DNA of 64,000 nucleotides, from positions 1-64,000 of the forward strand of contig JAHJOO010000014.1 in NCBI GenBank assembly GCA_018820275.1, written 5' to 3'. Positions 23,173-32,481 of this stretch are shown here, piece after piece. A program made the translations under genes and the position numbers. Position 1 is the first letter of the stretch; every line of letters begins with the position of its first letter. This stretch comes from Alphaproteobacteria bacterium (lineage in GTDB: Bacteria; Pseudomonadota; Alphaproteobacteria; Caulobacterales; Caulobacteraceae). The notes below the pieces were generated by a model. It did not search any database and had not been told where the DNA came from. It was given only the letters and a program-made list of their open reading frames with translations.

Positions 23173-25008
23173 ATGAGCCCCGGTCGCCGCGACACGCTGG
23201 ACGCCGCCCTGCATGACCTGTTCGCGCGGGAAGCGGCCAGCCGCGCCAGCTGGTTCGCGCTGACGGGCGGCGAGCGGCTGTTCGCCGAGGGCGACCCGGC
23301 CGACACCCTGTATCTGCTGCGCGCCGGGCGGCTGGGCGTGTTCGGCCACGAGGGCGGCACGTCGCAGTTCCTGGGCGTGGTGCGGCCGGGCGAGCCGGTG
23401 GGCGAGATGGCCATGCTGGCCGGGACGACCCACACCGCCGAGGTCGTGGCCCTGAGGGACAGCGAGATCCTGGCCCTGCCCCGCGACGCCTTCTTCGAGA
23501 CGGCGCGCAGCCATCCCGACCTGATGGTGGAGATGGCCCGGCTGATGATCCGGCGCGCGCGCGACCAGAAGAGCGCGGCGGCCGAGCCCAGCGTGTTCGG
23601 CTTCATCTCCGCCCGCCCCCGGCCGATCCGGGCCTTCGTCGAGCGTCTGTGCGCCGCGATCCAGGTCATGGGCTTCACCTGCAAGGTGGTGGACCATTCG
23701 GCGCTGTCCAGCGTGGCGGACTGGTTCACGCGGGTGGAGGACGCCCACGACTATGTCCTGTACGTCGCCGAGCAGGACGAGCCCGCCTGGGCCAATCTGT
23801 GCGCGCGGCAGGTCGACCGGCTGTTCGTGGTGGGCGATCCCCTGATGGCGCCCGACGTCGGACGTCTGCCGCAGAATCCCCAGCTGGAGGCGCGGCGGCG
23901 GACGGATCTGTTGCTGCTGCGCGATCCGCGCATGCCACGTCCGGCCAACACGCCGGTGTGGCTGAAGGCCGTGAACCCCGGCCGCTGGTTCCACGCCCAG
24001 GACGGCGACGCCAACGACGCCGAGCGGATCGCCCGGGTGGTGACGGCGACCTCGGTCGGGCTGGTGCTGTCGGGCGGCGGGGCGCGGGCCTATGCCCACG
24101 TCGGGGCCATCGACGCGCTGAGGAAGGCGGGCGTGCCGTTCGATTTTGTCGGCGGGGCGTCGATGGGTGCCATCGTCGCGGCGGGGCCGGCGCTGGGCTG
24201 GAGCCAGGCCGAGCTGGAGGCACGGCTGCGGCGCGCCTTCGTGGAGTCCGACCCGCTGTCGGACATCACCTTCCCGATCGTGGCCATGACCCGGTCGCGC
24301 AAGGTCGAGCGGCTGCTGGACGAGGCCTATGGCGACGTCGAGATGTCGAACATGCCCCTGCCCTTCTTCGCCGTGTCGACCAACCTGACCAAGGGCGGGA
24401 TCGAGGTGCACCGGCAGGGCTCGCTGAAGCGGGCGATGCGGGCGACGATCAGCATCCCCGGCGTGATGCCCCCGGTGGTGCAGGACGGTCAGGTGCTGGT
24501 CGACGGCGCGGTGATCGACAACTTCCCGACCGCCGTGATGCGCCAGTTCAACGCCGGGCCGATCGTCGGCGTGGACATGAGCCAGGCCCGCGGCGTCGAT
24601 CCGCAGGGCCTGAAGAACCCGCCGTCGTGGTGGAAATGGATCACCTCGGGCGCGTGGAAGCGGGGACCGCCGATCGTCGGCGTGCTGATGCGCGCCGCGA
24701 CCCTGACGACCGACGCGGAGCTGGAGCACGCGCGGGCGCGGGCGGACCTGCTGATCCAGCCCGAGCCGGAGGGCATGGACATCCGCGACTGGAAGGCGTT
24801 CGACGTGGCGGTGCAGGCCGGGCGGGCGGCGGCCGAGGCGGCGCTGGCCGGGCTGGACGGACCGGTGACGGATCTGCGGCGGCCGAAGCTCAGCCCCGAC
24901 GCGCCACCAGAAACAGTCGCGGAAACGGCAGCAGCACCGCCCCGGAAACGCGGCGCGGGAAGGCCCCGGAAAGCGCCTCGCCCAGCCGGGACAGAAACGC
25001 CCGGCTGA
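23173..25008 (+). CDS. Cyclic-nucleotide-binding-domain patatin-like phospholipase
   Basis: 611 residues, NTE/RssA-like. Residues 30-125 form a cNMP-binding domain (FAEGDPADTLYLLRAGRLGV; PGEPVGEMAMLAG). Residues 295-500 are the patatin lipase: oxyanion loop LSGGGARAYAHVGAI, nucleophile elbow GGASMGA (Ser330), and dyad aspartate in VDGAVIDN (Asp444). The C-terminus (PRKRGAGRPRKAPRP) is basic and AT-hook-like. It likely hydrolyses phospholipids or lysophospholipids at the inner membrane, possibly gated by a nucleotide ligand. The last 119 bases overlap, in the opposite direction, the coding end of the Tam-like gene. Confidence 0.93.
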   Translation: MSPGRRDTLDAALHDLFAREAASRASWFALTGGERLFAEGDPADTLYLLRAGRLGVFGHEGGTSQFLGVVRPGEPVGEMAMLAGTTHTAEVVALRDSEILALPRDAFFETARSHPDLMVEMARLMIRRARDQKSAAAEPSVFGFISARPRPIRAFVERLCAAIQVMGFTCKVVDHSALSSVADWFTRVEDAHDYVLYVAEQDEPAWANLCARQVDRLFVVGDPLMAPDVGRLPQNPQLEARRRTDLLLLRDPRMPRPANTPVWLKAVNPGRWFHAQDGDANDAERIARVVTATSVGLVLSGGGARAYAHVGAIDALRKAGVPFDFVGGASMGAIVAAGPALGWSQAELEARLRRAFVESDPLSDITFPIVAMTRSRKVERLLDEAYGDVEMSNMPLPFFAVSTNLTKGGIEVHRQGSLKRAMRATISIPGVMPPVVQDGQVLVDGAVIDNFPTAVMRQFNAGPIVGVDMSQARGVDPQGLKNPPSWWKWITSGAWKRGPPIVGVLMRAATLTTDAELEHARARADLLIQPEPEGMDIRDWKAFDVAVQAGRAAAEAALAGLDGPVTDLRRPKLSPDAPPETVAETAAAPPRKRGAGRPRKAPRPAGTETPG

Positions 25009-25675
25009 GGTCCGGGTCGTCGGCCAGCGCCGCCAGATGCGGACGCAGGCCCGCGCCCTTCAGCCACTCCAGAACCGGATCCGGACCGTGCAGGGCGTGC
25101 AGATAGGTGGTCGACCAGAGGTCGATCTCCTCGCAGATCGGCGACAGCAGGTCGTGATAACCCTCGGGCGAGAGCGGATCGTCCGGCGCGGCCACCGACG
25201 CCAGGCGCGCCGCCCAAGGCCCCTTCGATGAGACCTCGGCCACCACGCGGTGATGCAGCGGCGCGGCCCGAAGCGGCATCTGCACCGCCAGCGCCCCGCC
25301 CCCGGCCAGGGCCCGCGCCAGCCGCGGAAACAGGGCGGCGTGATCCGGTGCCCAATGCAGCGAGGCATTGGCAAAGATGAGGTCCACGGGGCCGTCGGGC
25401 GACCAGGCCGAGACGTCGCCTTCGACCCACCGGACGTCCTCGGGCCGGGCGCGGCAGGTCTCCAGCATGGCGGGGTCGCGGTCGAGGCCGTGCACGGCGG
25501 CGTCGGGCCAGCGGCGCTTCAGCAGGGCCGCGTGACGCCCCGTGCCGCAGCCCAGATCATGGATGACGCGGGGGGCCAGATCGGACGGCAGGCGCACCAG
25601 CAGGTCCAGCGCCGCGCGGTCGCGCTCGGCCTCGAAGCGGTCGTACTGGACGGGGTCCCAGGGGGCGGCGGTCAT
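24890..25675 (-). CDS. tam: Trans-aconitate 2-methyltransferase-like SAM methyltransferase
   Basis: 261 residues. A class I SAM-dependent methyltransferase with motif I IHDLGCGTGRHAALLKRRWP, the acidic LDRD, DVSAWSPDGPVDLIFANASLHW (motif IV with the family's NASLHW) and LALAVQMP-like motif V. This sequence pattern and length match Tam, which methylates trans-aconitate and relieves aconitase inhibition. C-terminal VSGAVLLPFPRLFLVARRG is the normal family end, so the 119-base overlap with the convergent patatin gene is genuine for this partner. Confidence 0.88.
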   Translation of the reverse strand: MTAAPWDPVQYDRFEAERDRAALDLLVRLPSDLAPRVIHDLGCGTGRHAALLKRRWPDAAVHGLDRDPAMLETCRARPEDVRWVEGDVSAWSPDGPVDLIFANASLHWAPDHAALFPRLARALAGGGALAVQMPLRAAPLHHRVVAEVSSKGPWAARLASVAAPDDPLSPEGYHDLLSPICEEIDLWSTTYLHALHGPDPVLEWLKGAGLRPHLAALADDPDLSRAFLSRLGEALSGAFPRRVSGAVLLPFPRLFLVARRG

Positions 25676-25696
25676 GCGCTCTCCGCTTGGGATGGA

Positions 25697-25773
25697 TGGT
25701 ACCGCCTCTCAGGCTTGAACTGAGGACCTCCGGCTCCACAAACCGGCGCTCTAACCAACTGAGCTAAGGCGGC
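25697..25773 (-). tRNA. tRNA-His (GTG), lacking encoded G-1
   Basis: Complete cloverleaf: acceptor GCCGCCT/AGGCGGT, D arm GCTC...GAGC, anticodon loop TTGTGGA (anticodon GTG), T arm CTCAG-TTCAAGC-CTGAG, and encoded CCA. Position 1 pairs as G1:U72 and the discriminator is A73. The base before position 1 is C, so no G-1 is encoded. That is the unusual tRNA-His type known from a clade of alphaproteobacteria, in which HisRS does not require G-1. It is transcribed away from the repeat at 25832. Confidence 0.95.
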
Positions 25774-25831
25774 GCATCATCGCGAGGGGCGTCATCTAGC
25801 GGGGTTGGGAGGGGGGATCAAGCGGGGTTTG

Positions 25832-25981
25832 GGCGGTAGGTCGTAGCGGCAGGGGCAGGGGTAGGCGTCAGGGGTAGGGGTAGGGACGCGGCCGGCAGGA
25901 AGACCGCCGAGCCAGATCTTCACTCAAACTGCAGTCTGCCATCCCTGCCCTACCCCTACCCCCTACCCCTACCGCCTGAGC
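25832..25981. repeat. Inverted repeat of GGGGTA units (G-quadruplex-prone)
   Basis: The left arm (25832-25887) contains successive G-runs separated by CA, TA or short spacers. The right arm (25941-25981) is the C-rich complement (CCCTACCCCTACCCCCTACC). The arms flank about 55 bases of ordinary sequence. Each arm has at least four G-runs on one strand, so intramolecular quadruplexes or a long hairpin are possible. The right arm ends at the stop codon of the M48 protease gene and the left arm lies upstream of tRNA-His. Confidence 0.75.
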
Positions 25982-25982
25982 G

Positions 25983-26741
25983 TCAGGCGTAACCCCGCTC
26001 CCGGATGTAGGCTTCCAGTTCGGCGATCCGGGTCGAGTCCGAAGGGTGGGTCGAGGCGAACTCGGGCGTATTGACCTGGCGCTGCGCGGCCATCAGCCGC
26101 CACAGGGCGACGGACTCCGAGGCGCGGTAGCCGGCGCGGACCATGTAGTCGACGCCGAGGCGGTCAGCCTCCAGCTCGTCGCGGCGCGAGAAGGGCAGCA
26201 GCACGCCCAGCTGGGCACCGAAGCCGCCCAGGGCCCCGACCGCCTGGCCGTAGTCGCCGGCCACGCCCTGGGCCGCCTGGATGCCGATGGAGGCGATGGC
26301 GGTCGAGGAATAGCGCTCGGCGGCGTGCTGGGCGACGACGTGGCCGACCTCGTGGCCGAGGACGGCGGCCAACTGGTCGTCGTTGCGGACCAGGGCGAGC
26401 AGCGAGGTGGTCACGCCGATCTTGCCGGACGGCAGGACGAAGGCGTTGGGGTTGTCCGAGACGAAGACGGCGTATTCCCATCCGCGCCCGGTCAGGCCCG
26501 CGGCCTCGACGATCCGGCCGCCCACGGTGCGGACGCGGGCGTTCAGCGCGGCGTCGCGGGACACGGGCTGGGTGCGCAGGGTCTCGGCCCAGGCGGCGTC
26601 GGCCTGCTGCTGCAGGGCGGAGTCGTCGACGATCAGGAACTGGTTGCGGCCGAGGCTCTCGTTGTAGGCGCAGGCCCCGACGGACAGGGCGGAGACGCAG
26701 GCGGCGACGGCCAGCGGGACGGGACGGAACAGGCGGCGCAT
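25983..26741 (-). CDS. M48-family zinc metalloprotease, lipoprotein
   Basis: 252 residues. The lipoprotein signal ends LSVGAC (Cys24). The protease domain carries the zinc site HEVGH (His130, Glu131, His134), with the third ligand in ELEADRLGVDYM, preceded by NAFVLPSGKIGVTTSLLALV. The closing TPEFASTHPSDSTRIAELEAY is the M48 substrate-side motif. This is the BepA/LoiP-like group of envelope proteases handling outer-membrane protein assembly and quality control. The ATG at 26741 is chosen because it begins the signal. The 3' end abuts a G-run repeat. Confidence 0.92.
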   Translation of the reverse strand: MRRLFRPVPLAVAACVSALSVGACAYNESLGRNQFLIVDDSALQQQADAAWAETLRTQPVSRDAALNARVRTVGGRIVEAAGLTGRGWEYAVFVSDNPNAFVLPSGKIGVTTSLLALVRNDDQLAAVLGHEVGHVVAQHAAERYSSTAIASIGIQAAQGVAGDYGQAVGALGGFGAQLGVLLPFSRRDELEADRLGVDYMVRAGYRASESVALWRLMAAQRQVNTPEFASTHPSDSTRIAELEAYIRERGYA

Positions 26742-26817
26742 CGGCGGCTCCCCAGGATTTCGGACTGCCGTCCTAACGTCGAACGGCCAAGGTAGTTCAG
26801 TCCGCCACCCGGCCAAG

Positions 26818-26847
26818 AAAAAAGCCCCGCGGCGCGAACCGCGGGGC
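26818..26847 (-). terminator. Intrinsic terminator of the exbB-exbD-tonB operon
   Basis: On the minus strand GCCCCGCGG-TTCGCG-CCGCGGGGC is followed by TTTTTT, a strong stem and U-tract. It lies about 26 bases beyond the tonB stop codon. Confidence 0.9.
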
Positions 26848-26873
26848 TCTTCGGTCTCAAACCTCGCGGTCCG

Positions 26874-27611
26874 TCACTGTTCCGAGATGCGGAACGGCAC
26901 GTTGACCACGATCGTCGCGTTCTCCGCGGCGCCGTCGACGGTCCGCGGCGACAGCTGGCCGCGTTCCACGATGCGGACGGCGGCGCGGCCGAAGCCGTAG
27001 CCCGAGGGGCTTTCCGACACGACCTGGCAGTTGGTCGGCCGGCCGCTGCGCGGCACGGTGCAGCGCACCGAAGCCTGGCCGCTGGTGCCCGACTGCAGGG
27101 CCCGATCGGGGATGTCCCGCTCGGTCGGCGTCGGACGACGCGACCACGACGGATTGGTGATCGTCGAGGGCCGGGCCGGAGCCGGCGGAGCCGGCGGCGG
27201 CGGCGGACCGGGAACGATGACCGGCGGCGCGGTGTATTCGACGCGGTCTTCCTTCTTGGTCGCTTCGATGTTGACCGTGATCGGCGGCGGCGGCGCCTGG
27301 GTGTTCAGGACCGGCTCGCGGATCTGCAGCTTCGGCGGCGGAGGCGTGTCCGGCGGCGGGGGCGGCGGAGGCGGAGGCGGCGGCGGCGGCGGGATCGGCT
27401 CGATGAGCTCCACCTCGACGGACTCGTCGACGTAGTTGAACTCCTTGAGCTTGAACTTCTGCGCCGCCAGCCAGGCGAACATCAGGGCGTGCAGCGCCAG
27501 GATGAAGATGCCGATGCCGATCAGGACCGGCAGGGGCACACCAAGAAAGCCCTTCGACTTCGGCGGATCCAGCAGCGGATTGCGGCGGGGGGTGACGGGG
27601 GTGTCGGTCAT
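26874..27611 (-). CDS. tonB: TonB family energy-transducing protein
   Basis: 245 residues. One membrane helix near residues 24-48 (LPVLIGIGIFILALHALMFA), a periplasmic linker with an uninterrupted run of 14 prolines and further Pro-rich blocks, and a C-terminal TonB domain (QASVRCTVPRSGRPTNCQVV; GYGFGRAAVRIVERGQLSPR; IVVNVPFRI). It couples the proton-motive force through ExbBD to outer-membrane receptors such as the one at 40574. It is the third gene of exbB-exbD-tonB; the transcript ends at the hairpin at 26818. Confidence 0.93.
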   Translation of the reverse strand: MTDTPVTPRRNPLLDPPKSKGFLGVPLPVLIGIGIFILALHALMFAWLAAQKFKLKEFNYVDESVEVELIEPIPPPPPPPPPPPPPPDTPPPPKLQIREPVLNTQAPPPPITVNIEATKKEDRVEYTAPPVIVPGPPPPPAPPAPARPSTITNPSWSRRPTPTERDIPDRALQSGTSGQASVRCTVPRSGRPTNCQVVSESPSGYGFGRAAVRIVERGQLSPRTVDGAAENATIVVNVPFRISEQ

Positions 27612-27631
27612 GGCTTAGGTCCTCGCCTCCC

Positions 27632-28069
<438 letters not shown>

Positions 28070-28074
28070 ACGGC

Positions 28075-28980
28075 TTACGCCCCCTTGTCGAGCTGACGCG
28101 AGATGGCGTTCAGGAGTTCAGCCTGGAAGCCGTCCGAGCGCGTGCCAAAGCCGGCGATGCGGGTGTTGAAGTAGTTGTAGAAGATCACCGCCGGGATGGC
28201 CGCGAACAGGCCGATGCCGGTGGCCAGCAGGGCCTCGGCGATGCCGGGGGCGACGACGGCCAGGTTGGTGGTGTTGGTGTTCGCGATGCCGATGAAGGAG
28301 TTCATGATCCCGTACACGGTGCCGAACAGACCGATGAACGGACCGGTCGAACCCACCGAGGCGAGGAACTGCTGGCCGCCGGACAGGCGCTTGGACAGGC
28401 CCGACTGGACGGCGGCCACGGCGGACGAAGCGCGCGAGATGGCCGAGTCGCGGTGCTCGCCGGTCACGTTCAGGCCGGCCGAGCGCGACAGCTCGATCTC
28501 TTCGGTGGCGGCGGCGGCCATGTCGGCCATCGGGTTGCCCTCGAACTCGTCCGACGTCGCGATGCGGCGCATGTCGGCGATGGTCCGGGCACCGCGGAAG
28601 GCTTCGAGGAAGCGGTCGGTCTTGCCGCCCAGGGCGCCGAACTCGAACAGCTTGATGAGCAGCAGGGCCCACGAGAAGACCGAGGCCAGCAGCAGGCCGA
28701 TCATGACGACCTTCACGACGATGTCGGCTTCCATGAACATGCCGACGACGGTCAGCTTGCCATGTTGTTCGCCGCCGACGGCACCCGGCTCGGCCGGCTC
28801 TTCCGCGGTGGTGGCGGCCGCGTCGGTGGCGGGTCCGGTGGTGGGGGGCGCCGCAGGGGTGGCGGTCGCCTCGGCCGCGGCGGGAGCCGCCGGGTCCTGG
28901 GCGAACGCGGGAGCGGCGGCCATGAGGACGGCAGCGCCGGCCATGGCGAGGATGATGTTCGTCTTCTTGCTATCGAGCAT
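28075..28980 (-). CDS. exbB: MotA/TolQ/ExbB proton channel protein with signal-peptide extension
   Basis: 301 residues. The N-terminus ([20 protein letters not shown], ending APAFAQ) is a signal peptide followed by an Ala/Pro/Thr-rich 45-residue spacer. The ExbB core then starts with [20 protein letters not shown]. Conserved helices are [20 protein letters not shown] and [20 protein letters not shown]. The extension is seen in some ExbB proteins and puts a periplasmic segment before the channel. It is the first gene of exbB-exbD-tonB. Confidence 0.94.
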   Translation of the reverse strand: MLDSKKTNIILAMAGAAVLMAAAPAFAQDPAAPAAAEATATPAAPPTTGPATDAAATTAEEPAEPGAVGGEQHGKLTVVGMFMEADIVVKVVMIGLLLASVFSWALLLIKLFEFGALGGKTDRFLEAFRGARTIADMRRIATSDEFEGNPMADMAAAATEEIELSRSAGLNVTGEHRDSAISRASSAVAAVQSGLSKRLSGGQQFLASVGSTGPFIGLFGTVYGIMNSFIGIANTNTTNLAVVAPGIAEALLATGIGLFAAIPAVIFYNYFNTRIAGFGTRSDGFQAELLNAISRQLDKGA

Positions 28981-29304
28981 TTTTCGCCAGTTCCTGCGTT
29001 GGTCTGACCCGTGAAAACCAATGAAACCCCGGAAATCCGGCGTTCCGTGAATCCTTGAAGCGCCGGTCCCGCGCCCTGCGGCGACGGTTCCAACGCATCC
29101 GACCGTAACCGGTTGCCGTCCGAGCTGCGCTCGATCCGGGCCGGTCAGGGCCAAGCTGCTTTGACGAAGCCATAACAGCCCGTCAAGACCGCGTTCCCGC
29201 TTTTCTCCCGGCGCGGGAGCACGGCGGTTCGACCGTGACCGTGGTCGCACAAAGCGACATTTTCGTGATGGTGAACGGAGGGGGGCCCCGGGGGGCGGGC
29301 GGGG
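28981..29304. other. Intergenic region upstream of exbB
   Basis: About 320 bases between exbB and tRNA-Phe. I see no coding region, no Fur-box-like palindrome and no convincing sigma-70 pair. It should hold the exbBD-tonB promoter. The end near the tRNA is a G-run tract. Confidence 0.4.
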
Positions 29305-29380
29305 TGGTGCCTGGGGGCGGATTCGAACCACCGACACGCGGATTTTCAATCCGCTGCTCTACCAACTGAGCTACCCAGGC
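29305..29380 (-). tRNA. tRNA-Phe (GAA)
   Basis: Acceptor GCCTGGG/CCCAGGC, D arm GCTC...GAGC, anticodon stem GCGGA/TCCGC with loop TTGAAAA (anticodon GAA), T loop TTCGAAT, discriminator A73 and encoded CCA. All stems pair. Confidence 0.97.
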
Positions 29381-29445
29381 TCAGGCACTCCTCGCGAGGA
29401 GCGGGGTCTGTAGCGAGGGCGGGCGGGCTTGTCCAGCGCCCGATG

Positions 29446-29613
29446 TCAGTCCTCGCGCGGCTCCCCCGGTGCCTCTTCCTCGAGCGGCTCACCGGGCACG
29501 GCGTAGACCCCGCCCAGCCAGCGCTGGAGGTCCACGTCGGCGCAGCGGCGCGAGCAGAAGGGGCGGTATTTGGCGTCGGACGGCGCGCGGCGGCAGATGG
29601 GGCAGTCGCTCAT
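29446..29613 (-). CDS. yacG: DNA gyrase inhibitor YacG (zinc ribbon)
   Basis: 55 residues. The zinc-binding cysteines are CPIC (4 and 7) and CSRRC (20 and 24), followed by [16 protein letters not shown], the YacG signature. It binds GyrB and inhibits gyrase in studied species. The ATG overlaps the stop of rng by four bases. It closes the infA-maf-rng-yacG string. Confidence 0.93.
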   Translation of the reverse strand: MSDCPICRRAPSDAKYRPFCSRRCADVDLQRWLGGVYAVPGEPLEEEAPGEPRED

Positions 29614-30620
29614 GGTCGCTCCTCGACGATCATATGGGCGCCCGCGGGCAGGTCCGCATCGATGCGCAGGTCCGCCCGCGGACCGAGGCGGGCCATCAGA
29701 TCGACGGCCGGCCCGGCAGCGGCCGGCGGGAGCCTCAGCGTCAGACGCGGCGCGGCGCGGTCCTCCAGCAGGGCGAGGCGCAGCGCCCGGACGCCAGCGA
29801 GGGCGGCGGACAGGGCGGGGCCTCCGGCGCGCGAGGCCTCCTCGAGCGGCGCGCGGCCCCATGGCAGGCTGAGCTGCAGCAGGCCGAAGCGGCTGAGGGG
29901 GCCGAAGGCGACCTGCGGGCCGGCGAAGGCCGCGCGCGCGGCGGCCATGGCCGTCTCGCCGTCCTGGGCACCGCCGATCAGGTCGACGACGACCAGACCG
30001 CCCCACGACTTCAGCCCAATGAGGCGCGCGGCCTCGGCCACGCCCCGGCGATTCGCCCGGTCGCGCGCGGCGCGGGGCGCGTCGGCGGCCAGATCGAGGT
30101 CGACGGCGATCAGGGCACGGGTGCGCTGCACGGCGACGTCGAGGCCCAGGTCGGCGAGGACCACGCGATCCGACAGCGCCTCCTCGTGCGCCTCCATGGC
30201 GGCGCGGATCGCCTCGGCCCCCTCGACCGGGGCCACGCCGGGCGCGAGGACGGCCAGCGACTCGCGGATCGTGGGCCCCGGCTCCAGCAGGCGCGGCGCC
30301 CCCTCCCCCGCGCCGAGGCGGCGCAGCGTCGGCCCCTTCGACTCGCGCGGCTCGGCGACGACCTCGAACTCGAGCCGCTCGCCCACGGCCCCGGCCTTGC
30401 CCGGCAGGAAGCCCGGCGGGCCGTCGCAGCCGAGGTCGACGAAGGCGGCGTCCATGCCGCGGGCCCGCTCCGTCACCCGGCCGACGACTCGCGCGCCGAG
30501 GCGATGGGCGGCGGTAACACCCTCGCGGTGGATGAGAAGATGGGTGAAGCGGCCGTCACGGGCGACGACGCCGCGGGTCTCGCCCGGCGTCTCGTCCAGC
30601 CAGGCCTCGACCGCGCTCAC
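29610..30620 (-). CDS. rng: Short ribonuclease E/G family protein
   Basis: 336 residues, shorter than RNase G (about 490). It has an S1-like N-terminus ([20 protein letters not shown]) and the RNase E/G DNase I-like catalytic core. The two metal-binding aspartates are present (Asp174 in ALIAVDLD; Asp213 in [10 protein letters not shown]). The classic DVNS/DVNSG segment is DLDLA, and the Zn-link cysteines and small domain after the core are missing. The short form in this gene string is common in alphaproteobacteria. Whether it still cleaves RNA is unknown. It overlaps maf and yacG by four bases each. Confidence 0.85.
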   Translation of the reverse strand: MSAVEAWLDETPGETRGVVARDGRFTHLLIHREGVTAAHRLGARVVGRVTERARGMDAAFVDLGCDGPPGFLPGKAGAVGERLEFEVVAEPRESKGPTLRRLGAGEGAPRLLEPGPTIRESLAVLAPGVAPVEGAEAIRAAMEAHEEALSDRVVLADLGLDVAVQRTRALIAVDLDLAADAPRAARDRANRRGVAEAARLIGLKSWGGLVVVDLIGGAQDGETAMAAARAAFAGPQVAFGPLSRFGLLQLSLPWGRAPLEEASRAGGPALSAALAGVRALRLALLEDRAAPRLTLRLPPAAAGPAVDLMARLGPRADLRIDADLPAGAHMIVEERP

Positions 30621-31207
30621 GGGCGGCGCCAGCCCAGGCCGTGCAGCAGCTGCGCCGTCTCGTAGAGCGGCAGGCCCATCACGGCCGGATGACTGCCGAC
30701 GATGCGGCGGACGAAGGCGCCGGCGGGGCCCTGGATGGCGTAGCCGCCCGCCTTGCCGCGCCAGTCGCCGGTGGCCAGATAGCCGGCGATCTCGGCGTCC
30801 GAGAGCGGCTTGAAGCTGACGCGCGTCTCGACCACGCGGGTCGACAGGCGGTCGTCGCGGGCCACGGCCACGCCGGTGAAGACGCGATGGTTGCGACCCG
30901 ACAGCAGGCGCAGGAAGCGGTCGGCCTCGGCCGCGTCGGCGGGCTTTTCCAGCAGCCGGCGGCCGACGGCCACCACGGTGTCGGCGGCGAGCACGATCGC
31001 CCCGGGCGACCGGTCGGCCACCACGCGGGCCTTGGACCGCGCGAGGCGGTCGGCCAGGCGCGGCGGGGTTTCGGATTTCTGCGGGGTCTCGTCGACGTCG
31101 GCGGGATCGACGCGGTCCGGGACGACGCCGATCTGGGCCAGAAGCTCGAGACGGCGCGGACTGGCCGAGGCCAGGATCAGTTCGGGGCGCGGGGCCTGGG
31201 GCGCCAT
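30617..31207 (-). CDS. maf: Maf-like nucleotide pyrophosphatase
   Basis: 196 residues. Maf/YhdE family house-cleaning NTP pyrophosphatase. Signatures are [19 protein letters not shown] (N-terminal SxSPRR), [30 protein letters not shown] and [16 protein letters not shown]. It hydrolyses non-canonical or methylated dTTP/UTP-type nucleotides to monophosphates. It lies between infA and rng, overlapping the latter. Confidence 0.95.
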   Translation of the reverse strand: MAPQAPRPELILASASPRRLELLAQIGVVPDRVDPADVDETPQKSETPPRLADRLARSKARVVADRSPGAIVLAADTVVAVGRRLLEKPADAAEADRFLRLLSGRNHRVFTGVAVARDDRLSTRVVETRVSFKPLSDAEIAGYLATGDWRGKAGGYAIQGPAGAFVRRIVGSHPAVMGLPLYETAQLLHGLGWRRP

Positions 31208-31220
31208 GGGCGCGACCGCC

Positions 31221-31442
31221 TTACTTGAAGCGGTAGGTGATGCGGCCCTTGGTCAGGTCGTAGGGCGTCATCTCGACCAGCACCTTGTCCCCGGCCAGCA
31301 CGCGGATGCGGTTCTTGCGCATCTTGCCGGCGGTGTGGGCGATGATCTCGTGGTCGTTCCCCTCGAGCAGCACGCGGAACGTCGCATTGGGCAGCAGTTC
31401 GCTGACCACGCCGGGAAACTCGAGCAGTTCTTCCTTCGCCAT
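31221..31442 (-). CDS. infA: Translation initiation factor IF-1
   Basis: 73 residues, a single S1-like OB domain: [39 protein letters not shown] and [12 protein letters not shown]. Length and sequence are canonical. It blocks the ribosomal A site during initiation. Upstream 105 bases separate it from the UPF0262 gene, so it may have its own promoter; maf follows 13 bases downstream. Confidence 0.98.
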   Translation of the reverse strand: MAKEELLEFPGVVSELLPNATFRVLLEGNDHEIIAHTAGKMRKNRIRVLAGDKVLVEMTPYDLTKGRITYRFK

Positions 31443-31546
31443 TTGGCCTCTCTCGCCCCGGGAAACGATCCGACGCGCCGGGCGACCGCGCGTTCAAGGC
31501 GCGGGCCTATGCACGAAAACGGCCGCGAAGTCGAGGCGGACGACCC

Positions 31547-32011
31547 TCAGGATCGGCGGAACAGGGCGCAGACCAGGGTGAACAGGCGTCGCGCCGTCTC
31601 GTGGTCCACGTCGATCTTGCCCTCGAGGCGCGCCTTCAGCGCCTCGGCACCTTCGTTGTGCAGGCCGCGGCGACCCATGTCGACGGCCTCGATCTGCTGG
31701 GGCGAGGTGCCGCGCAGGGCCTCGTAGTAGCTGTCGCAGATGCGGGCATAGTCGCGGATCACGCCCTTCAAAGGGGTCAGGGACAGGCCGTGCGCGCGGG
31801 CGTAGTCCGGTCCCGTGACGTCGAGGACCAGCCGCCCGTCATGGGTGGAGAGCTTCAACCCGTACGGCCCGCCGGACGCGCCGGCGGGGGCAAAGTGATT
31901 CTTTTCGACGAGGTCGAAGATCGCCACCCGGCGCTCGTGCTCCATCTCGGCCGTTGCCGGGCCGAGCGAGGCGGCGTCGAGGTCGACCGAGGCCAGGCGG
32001 TGATCGGTCAC
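31547..32011 (-). CDS. UPF0262 family protein
   Basis: 154 residues with the family blocks VAIFDLVEKNHFAP, GPYGLKLSTHDGRLVLDV, SLTPLKGVIRDYARICDSYY and VDMGRRGLHNEGAEALKARL. UPF0262 proteins are confined mostly to alphaproteobacteria and are uncharacterised. The GTG start overlaps the DUF2948 stop by four bases. In many relatives hisD lies between these two genes; here it is absent. Confidence 0.93.
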   Translation of the reverse strand: MTDHRLASVDLDAASLGPATAEMEHERRVAIFDLVEKNHFAPAGASGGPYGLKLSTHDGRLVLDVTGPDYARAHGLSLTPLKGVIRDYARICDSYYEALRGTSPQQIEAVDMGRRGLHNEGAEALKARLEGKIDVDHETARRLFTLVCALFRRS

Positions 32012-32481
32012 GGGCGCGCCTCCCGCAGATCCGCCCCGTCGTCGTTCTCCGGGTGGGCCGGCGCGGTCTGGGTCTTCCAGCGGGTCGTGAGATCGGCCAC
32101 GACCGCGTCGAGACACTCGACCTCGACCCCGAGATCGCCGCCGCCGGCGAACATCAGGATGACCTGCCCGCCGGGGGCCTCTTCCGGCAGGAAGTGGATC
32201 GCCAGAAGTTCCAGCGCCGCATCGGGACCGCGGGGCAGCTGACGGCTGCGCACGGACATCACGTCCCCGAACTGAAGCGCCGACAGCACGCGCGTGCCCC
32301 CGCACTCCCAGCAGAAACGGCTGAGCGTCACCGTCAGCCGGCGCGCCGACTTTTCCCACACGACGTCGCGCGGCCGCAGGATGGCGTCCTGCAGCGCGGC
32401 GGAAATGATCTGCAGATCGTCCTCGTCCTGGGCCAGCAGGCGCAGGGGCTCGGGCGGCGTCGCGGCGGGCGCGTCGGTCAT
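32008..32481 (-). CDS. DUF2948 family protein
   Basis: 157 residues containing [38 protein letters not shown] and [12 protein letters not shown], the features of DUF2948, of unknown function. It overlaps murA and UPF0262 by four bases each, so it is translationally coupled in a murA operon. Conserved linkage to murA across alphaproteobacteria suggests an envelope-related or housekeeping role (inference). Confidence 0.93.
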   Translation of the reverse strand: MTDAPAATPPEPLRLLAQDEDDLQIISAALQDAILRPRDVVWEKSARRLTVTLSRFCWECGGTRVLSALQFGDVMSVRSRQLPRGPDAALELLAIHFLPEEAPGGQVILMFAGGGDLGVEVECLDAVVADLTTRWKTQTAPAHPENDDGADLREARP

